Origin: Mycosarcoma maydis
Lineage: Eukaryota; Basidiomycota; Ustilaginomycetes; Ustilaginales
Assembly: GCF_000328475.2 (NCBI RefSeq)
Contig: NC_026491.1
Span: 496,001 to 560,000, forward strand
Length of the DNA stretch: 64,000 bases
Direction: 5' to 3'
Shown: piece after piece, positions 59,818 to 64,000 of the stretch
Position numbering within the stretch: the first letter of the stretch is position 1
Layout of the letters: each line of letters starts with the position of its first letter
Translations under genes and position numbers: made by a program
Notes under the pieces: model-generated
The model's input: only the letters and a program-made list of their open reading frames with translations
Database searches by the model: none
Told to the model about the DNA's origin: nothing

Positions 59818-61225
59818 GATTGCAAGCGCAACTGACAGAAAGAGGCTTGACGAAGGCAGAAACGGTGATTGTAAAAATGAGTATCGGCGCCTAAGAGGAT
59901 GAGCAAACTTGTAGCCAGTGAAAGAGATGGGAGCTAAAGTGCACGATGCTAGATTGGTCGGCTTATATCAGAGAGATACTCGGTAGCGTTGATTGCTTGT
60001 GGAGGCCCTATTCGAAAAACAAAGCAATAGTAAGAAGGAAAGCAGAGAGCTGGAACGATTGATCCAACAAAAAGACAGACAGACCCGTGTGGCAAATCTG
60101 AATGCAACAGTCACGAGGTAGTCAGTGCATCTCTGAACGGGGGAGGAGGGTGACAACAGCCACGGGTGGCAATTAATTTACTCGTAACTGTATTCGTGAT
60201 TGATCGTCTGTGCGGCGAAATTCTCCAACAGTCCAGAGTCGTGAGTCGTGAGTGCAGCTGCCGAAGCTGCAGTTGCTGGCTCGTGCCCCCGCAGAGACGA
60301 CTCGTGACTCTAATCGACAAGAAGATTCGAAATACTGTAACCGCCACGAGTCGTGAGTATCGTCCGTCATCCACGGATTCACTATTTTCACGATTCCCTG
60401 GGAAATTTTGCGGAAACCCTCGCGACTCGGGCTGGGCCCCGCATCTAGATTCTGAATCACAATGTTGGCACACAAGCAGCTTTGCATGTGAGTTAGTCAT
60501 GAGTAGCACTTTGCGTCTCCGGACCAAAGTCACCGAGTTGAACCTCGTCTGGTGTCGCTGAGTCATTTTGATTGATTTCTTCTGATGTCCCGTTTTTGCT
60601 GATTTCAGTATCCGATAAGCGAGCGGGTGGCAAGTCACCAAGTTCAGTTCCAAGCGGGATAAAATCCGTACGGTTCGACTTGACTGCCCCATTCACCAAT
60701 TTCCCCCCCACGCCATCCGTGATTCTACCTTCGGAACCTGACCTGACAATTCTTGACCATTCGTGATTCTCACGTCGCAGATTTTACTATAACTTAACTT
60801 AACGTATATCAAGTGAGCTCGCTTCGCTTCACGCTCCTCTCCAACAAATTCGAATTTATGATAACTTACTCTGTGTCGTCTCGTGTCTGTTGCACCTGAC
60901 TCCTGCCTCAAAAAGCTCACCGTTCGTCGGACGGTCCGTCTAATCGATCTGTGCACCAGCGCGATAAAGTGCCGTTTCAATCTCCTCACATACACTCCTT
61001 TTCCCCGCACGTAGAATCCAGACCGAGCTATTACCTCTGTTGCCGACAAATCATCGACCGAGCATCTTCCGGCCATGCAGAAGCTTGGCGCAAAGATACC
61101 AGCGGACAACATTCCGTTAGAATCGCTTGGAAGCGATGTGATTAGCAGGCCGTTCGTCCACTTCACTAGATCAAACATTAAATCACCCAATAGTATGTGC
61201 AGCATTGGGTCTGCCCTTCCATCTC
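59818..61225. other. Gap upstream of GLC3 and before the second tRNA-Thr
   Basis: 1.4 kb. It contains GAGTCGTGAGTCG-type heptamer clusters (about 60235-60256 and 60343-60358) and solo ATTCGTGATT copies (60192, 60759). No protein gene is supported; a minus-strand frame at 60693-61340 runs antisense through the tRNA and is rejected. Confidence 0.55.
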
Positions 61226-61297
61226 GCCTCCTTAGCTCAGCGGTAGAGCACTTCACTAGTAATGAAGAGGTCAGTCGTTCGAGTCGGCTAGGAGGCA
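61226..61297 (+). tRNA. tRNA-Thr (anticodon AGT), second identical copy
   Basis: 72 nt, identical base for base to the copy at 57292-57363 as far as I can read, with the same stems, AGT anticodon and discriminator A. Flanking DNA differs on both sides, so the identity is confined to the gene itself. Confidence 0.96.
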
Positions 61298-61302
61298 ATC
61301 TA

Positions 61303-61307
61303 TTTTT
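61303..61307 (+). terminator. RNA polymerase III oligo-T terminator
   Basis: Five T, five bases after the tRNA end, with further T-rich sequence behind. Confidence 0.7.
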
Positions 61308-61472
61308 GTCTTTTCCGTTCACAAAAAGCTTTTCTTTCATCTCTTTCCTGTCGCCTCGGTCTCGTCATACAACAAAATCTATGCCAACGCTCTTGAGAGG
61401 GGTCATCTTGGCCGCAAGGAGAGGGTGAGAAGTTGTTCGATTTCTTTTCTGTTTCCTGCTTCAAGTCGTACA

Positions 61473-62006
61473 TCAGTGATCGCCTCGAGTGGTAGCGTAC
61501 TTGTCTTTGAACTCGTGCAGCCCTGCTACACCACCTTCGTACGTTCGCACATCGCCAGCCTGCAAATCGTACTTGAGCATGGCCTGATCCGTTGCCAACA
61601 GCGCATCCGTGGACGTTGTTGGTGCGCTTCCACCTGCTGTACGCAACGTCGTTCTCAACCCCTTTTCTGCACTCTCCACCGCGCCCAAGTTGTGCTCAAG
61701 CTGTTGTCGTGCGGTAATGTACGCTACGCCCGTTCCAGCTAGCAAGCCAGAGAGATAGCTTGCATTCTTGGGCAGATTGAGCGCCTTTCGAGAGATGAAC
61801 GCCGACAGAACTCCGCCACCAAGGCCAAGTACAATGCCCCGCACTTGAGCCGCACGATTTGCAGCGCCCACCTCTGCCACAGGAAGGGGTGGATGTTCAG
61901 CAGGATCGAGCTTTCCTGCATTTCGACCGAGGAGGATGCGCGAATTTGACGAACTTAACGTATCGGGTGTCACGCCACCTCCATGATTCGGCGATGGCGA
62001 TGACAT
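61473..62006 (-). CDS. Small orphan protein with Gly-rich hydrophobic segments
   Basis: 177 residues from ATG 62006 (MSSPSPNHGGG). The frame is open further upstream to 62249, but that part is not needed. No family recognised. The first 50 residues are Ser/Pro-rich. Two hydrophobic Gly-rich segments follow (VRGIVLGLGGGVLSAFI and YLSGLLAGTGVAYI) with a basic loop RKALNLPKNA between them, like a small two-pass membrane hairpin. A polar, partly helical C-terminus ends KDKYATTRGDH. The hairpin with a basic loop would suit a mitochondrial or peroxisomal membrane protein, but this is a guess. Coding-like composition and a clean frame support it as real. Confidence 0.65.
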   Translation of the reverse strand: MSSPSPNHGGGVTPDTLSSSNSRILLGRNAGKLDPAEHPPLPVAEVGAANRAAQVRGIVLGLGGGVLSAFISRKALNLPKNASYLSGLLAGTGVAYITARQQLEHNLGAVESAEKGLRTTLRTAGGSAPTTSTDALLATDQAMLKYDLQAGDVRTYEGGVAGLHEFKDKYATTRGDH

Positions 62007-62509
62007 GAATGCTGATACGGCGAGCCAATTCGATGCAGAATAGTCTTGATCTTTTGTATGCCGTCTTCGGAGGGTGAAAGAGTGTTTTTTCTCTTTCGTT
62101 CCTGTCGAGGACGAGTGAGAAGGATGATACGGTTGAGAGGATATATGCTGGATAGACACGAGCGATGCTGAGGTGATTGACGCTGGTGAAAAAGGGTCAT
62201 CACCTCCACACGTCCTTCTTGTCGGTGATTCCCAGCCAAGACAGAACACGGAAGCCTAAATAATCCCATATCATGAATAATCGTCAACATCGTGAATAGA
62301 TCAGATCCATAATTCGCGCGTTTATCGGGGTCACGAAAACCAAGAGCAAAAAAACAACAAACAACCAACATTTTAAAGACAGAGAGGTTGCTGCTGCCAC
62401 ACAAATGCTTAAGATGGTGAGAAACGAATGTCGACCAGCACGCTACAGATGCTGGCAGGGGGTATAACGCACGAAGCGTGAATGATAATAGTTGGGTTCA
62501 TAAAGGGTC
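62007..62509. other. Gap between PXR1 and the small orphan gene
   Basis: 503 bp, mostly A/T-richer than its neighbours. The 240 bp next to the small gene stay open in its frame. No other feature seen. Confidence 0.45.
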
Positions 62510-63754
62510 TCAAACGCCCACGCGAGCCGCTCGTGCAAAGATAGCCTCTTGTTCCGCCTTCCTTTGCTTGACGATCTGCGCCTTTCGGATCATAAGACGA
62601 CGGTTGAGATACTCAAAGACGAACAATCCTTGTGAGTTGGTTCCGATCTGCGTCGATTTTTCCTTTTCCTCAGCCGCCAAAGAAGCAGACTTGTCATCGC
62701 TGTCGTTGGGGTGTTCGTCAGGCGATTCCTTCTTGCTCTTCTTGGCTCCCTTCTCCTGCTTCTTGTCCTTCTTGTCCTTCTTTTTCTTGAACTCCTTGTC
62801 CTCGGGCGGGTCGACATCAGCCTTTATGTTTTGTTCCGCTTGCAAGCGGCGCTCAACATCCATTAATGGGATCTCGCTACCACCAGGCCCTGGATAGGTC
62901 TTAGGCACTGTGGTCGTTGGAGTTGACGTTCCTGATGTAGGTTTTGGCGTGCCAGCTGCAGAAGAAGAGGGGGTCGATGCAATCCCCAAAATCTCATTGA
63001 CGCTCGCAAGATCGCTTGCCGAAACCATGCGCTTGGCACGAAGAAACTTGGCTCGATGCGCCAGTCTGACGGGTCGAGCCTGCATGACGTCCTTCTTGAT
63101 TTCGTCGACTGCCTCCATGTCGTTCGCCAATGTCGCATCTGCACTTGCTACAGCAGCAACGGCTTCGGCTTTCTGCTTCTCCAGTGCTCGCTTGCTCTTC
63201 TTGCTCTGTTCTCTCGATGCGTCGTCTGAGTCGTCGAGCTTCCGCTTCTTCTTGGAACTTTCATCTTTCGAGCGATCTTTCTTGTCTTTCTTGTCTTTCT
63301 TGTCTTTCTTGTCTTTCTTGTCCTTCTTGTCCTTCTTGTCCTTCTTTTCCTTTTTGGTCTTCTTTGACTTCTTGCCAGATTCATCGTCACTACCAGCGGC
63401 GGAAGAGGATGTTGAAGCTACTGCCGAAGGCGATGAAGAGGCGGCATTAGCAGCGTTGAGACGCTCGAACAAGCTACCCAGATCGCCACCACCCCCGACC
63501 CAGATGTCTTTGCCGTTTGCTCTCGCTTCGCGTTCGTGTCGCTGAGCACCAATACCCTTGTTGTCCATTTTGTACGCTACTTTGAGATTCTCGGTGAGAC
63601 CAGGCATGGTAAGGCCGAGACTTTGGCCTGCCGACCAGCCCATTTGTGCGAGCATGCGCTGTCCCGGTGCTGCCGCATCGTTGAGCCAGGCCGTGTTGCG
63701 CGTGCTGGCAGAGCCCACGAGACGCTGCTTCTGTTTCGGTCCTGACAGGCCCAT
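62510..63754 (-). CDS. PXR1: PXR1/PinX1-like G-patch protein
   Basis: 414 residues, single exon, ATG at 63754 (MGLSGPKQKQRLVGS). PXR1 (Gno1) acts in the nucleolus in rRNA and snoRNA maturation and can inhibit telomerase. An N-terminal G-patch covers about 20-72 (NTAWLNDAAAPGQRMLAQMGW, GQSLGLTMPGLTENLKVAYK, KGIGAQRHE) and continues DIWVGGGGDLGSLFERLN, typical of the family. A very basic stretch of KKD tripeptides (about 135-162) and a second lysine-rich block (about 325-345) are nucleolar-type signals. The C-terminus has the short conserved segment RRLMIRKAQI. Confidence 0.93.
   Translation of the reverse strand: MGLSGPKQKQRLVGSASTRNTAWLNDAAAPGQRMLAQMGWSAGQSLGLTMPGLTENLKVAYKMDNKGIGAQRHEREARANGKDIWVGGGGDLGSLFERLNAANAASSSPSAVASTSSSAAGSDDESGKKSKKTKKEKKDKKDKKDKKDKKDKKDKKDKKDRSKDESSKKKRKLDDSDDASREQSKKSKRALEKQKAEAVAAVASADATLANDMEAVDEIKKDVMQARPVRLAHRAKFLRAKRMVSASDLASVNEILGIASTPSSSAAGTPKPTSGTSTPTTTVPKTYPGPGGSEIPLMDVERRLQAEQNIKADVDPPEDKEFKKKKDKKDKKQEKGAKKSKKESPDEHPNDSDDKSASLAAEEKEKSTQIGTNSQGLFVFEYLNRRLMIRKAQIVKQRKAEQEAIFARAARVGV
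63275..63352. repeat. 9-bp minisatellite inside PXR1 coding for KKD
   Basis: About eight copies of the 9-bp unit TTGTCTTTC (later TTGTCCTTC) on the plus strand, encoding Lys-Lys-Asp on the minus strand. The unit switches from TCTTTC to TCCTTC midway, a silent AAA/AAG change shared by adjacent copies, which suggests recent block duplication. Confidence 0.9.
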
Positions 63755-64000
63755 CTTGTCCGCTTCAACAGATTGAACTGGAAATGGTCAGTTCAACAGC
63801 CTCGAGTAGGAAAGAGTAAGTGGCGGTGGAACGAAAAGAGCGGCAGTCACAGTTCAGTCGCTTGCCTTTCCGTCTGCTGTTGATATCGTGAAACATCTTT
63901 CCTTTTTTTTGATAAAAAGGCCTCTTCTGAAATTTTGACAAAAGCCTGGAACAGGATTCGGCAGTCGGACCTTGAGACCCTTAATCACCCGATCATCGGG
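63755..64000. other. Upstream region of PXR1, window end
   Basis: 246 bp of presumed promoter and leader with one T-run (63902-63910). No further gene begins before the window ends. Confidence 0.45.

Noticed and set aside
60693..61340. 215-codon minus-strand frame
   Set aside because: It runs antisense through the complete tRNA-Thr gene and has no recognisable protein features.

Overview
The window reads as nuclear DNA of a smut fungus (Ustilaginales), most likely Ustilago maydis or a close relative. The reasons are a large share of single-exon genes, moderately GC-rich coding sequence, a basidiomycete gene complement, and intergenic DNA full of short heptamer arrays of the type GATTCAC / GTGAATC. 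The species is inferred from style and content, not from a database match. I support 24 protein-coding genes and two identical tRNA-Thr(AGT) genes. I see no transposon, CRISPR array, virus or bacterial-type operon.

Layout, left to right. 0-10 kb: POM34-like nucleoporin, nicotinate phosphoribosyltransferase (NPT1), a family-90 glycosyltransferase and the E1 subunit of 2-oxoglutarate dehydrogenase (KGD1). 10-20 kb: a large repeat-filled gap, a 1421-residue protein tyrosine phosphatase with a rhodanese-like domain, spliceosome factor CWC15, a five-exon ER FKBP and the PKA catalytic subunit. 20-31 kb: VPS68/TMEM50-type membrane protein, a ketopantoate-reductase-like enzyme, geranylgeranyl diphosphate synthase, RNA polymerase subunit RPB8 (two exons) and the Golgi Ca/Mn pump PMR1. 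31-47 kb: MED17-like Mediator subunit, a VIP36-type cargo lectin, a giant FAD oxidoreductase, the SAGA subunit SPT7, a short-chain dehydrogenase and a BLI-3-type flavin-binding protein. 47-64 kb: another large repeat gap, the polarisome scaffold SPA2, a C2H2 zinc-finger protein, tRNA-Thr, glycogen branching enzyme GLC3, tRNA-Thr, a small orphan membrane-type protein and the G-patch protein PXR1.

The genes are mostly housekeeping and do not form one pathway. Several belong to the secretory route (GT90, FKBP2, PMR1, VIP36 lectin, VPS68). Others serve transcription (RPB8, MED17, SPT7), RNA or ribosome work (CWC15, PXR1), and signalling or polarity (PKA, tyrosine phosphatase, SPA2). Convergent gene pairs are packed to within 118-226 bp, while divergent pairs are separated by about 0.55-2.6 kb. 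The heptamer arrays sit in these and other intergenic gaps.

The most unusual things are two enzymes whose catalytic domains are interrupted by very long disordered inserts: the tyrosine phosphatase (about 430 residues) and the FAD oxidoreductase (about 630 residues). Others are a 52-bp tandem repeat made by copying the last codons of NPT1 into the neighbouring intergenic gap, an AUG-free leader of about 730 nt on the PKA gene, and the dispersed heptamer family itself. All calls are by eye; no homology search was run.
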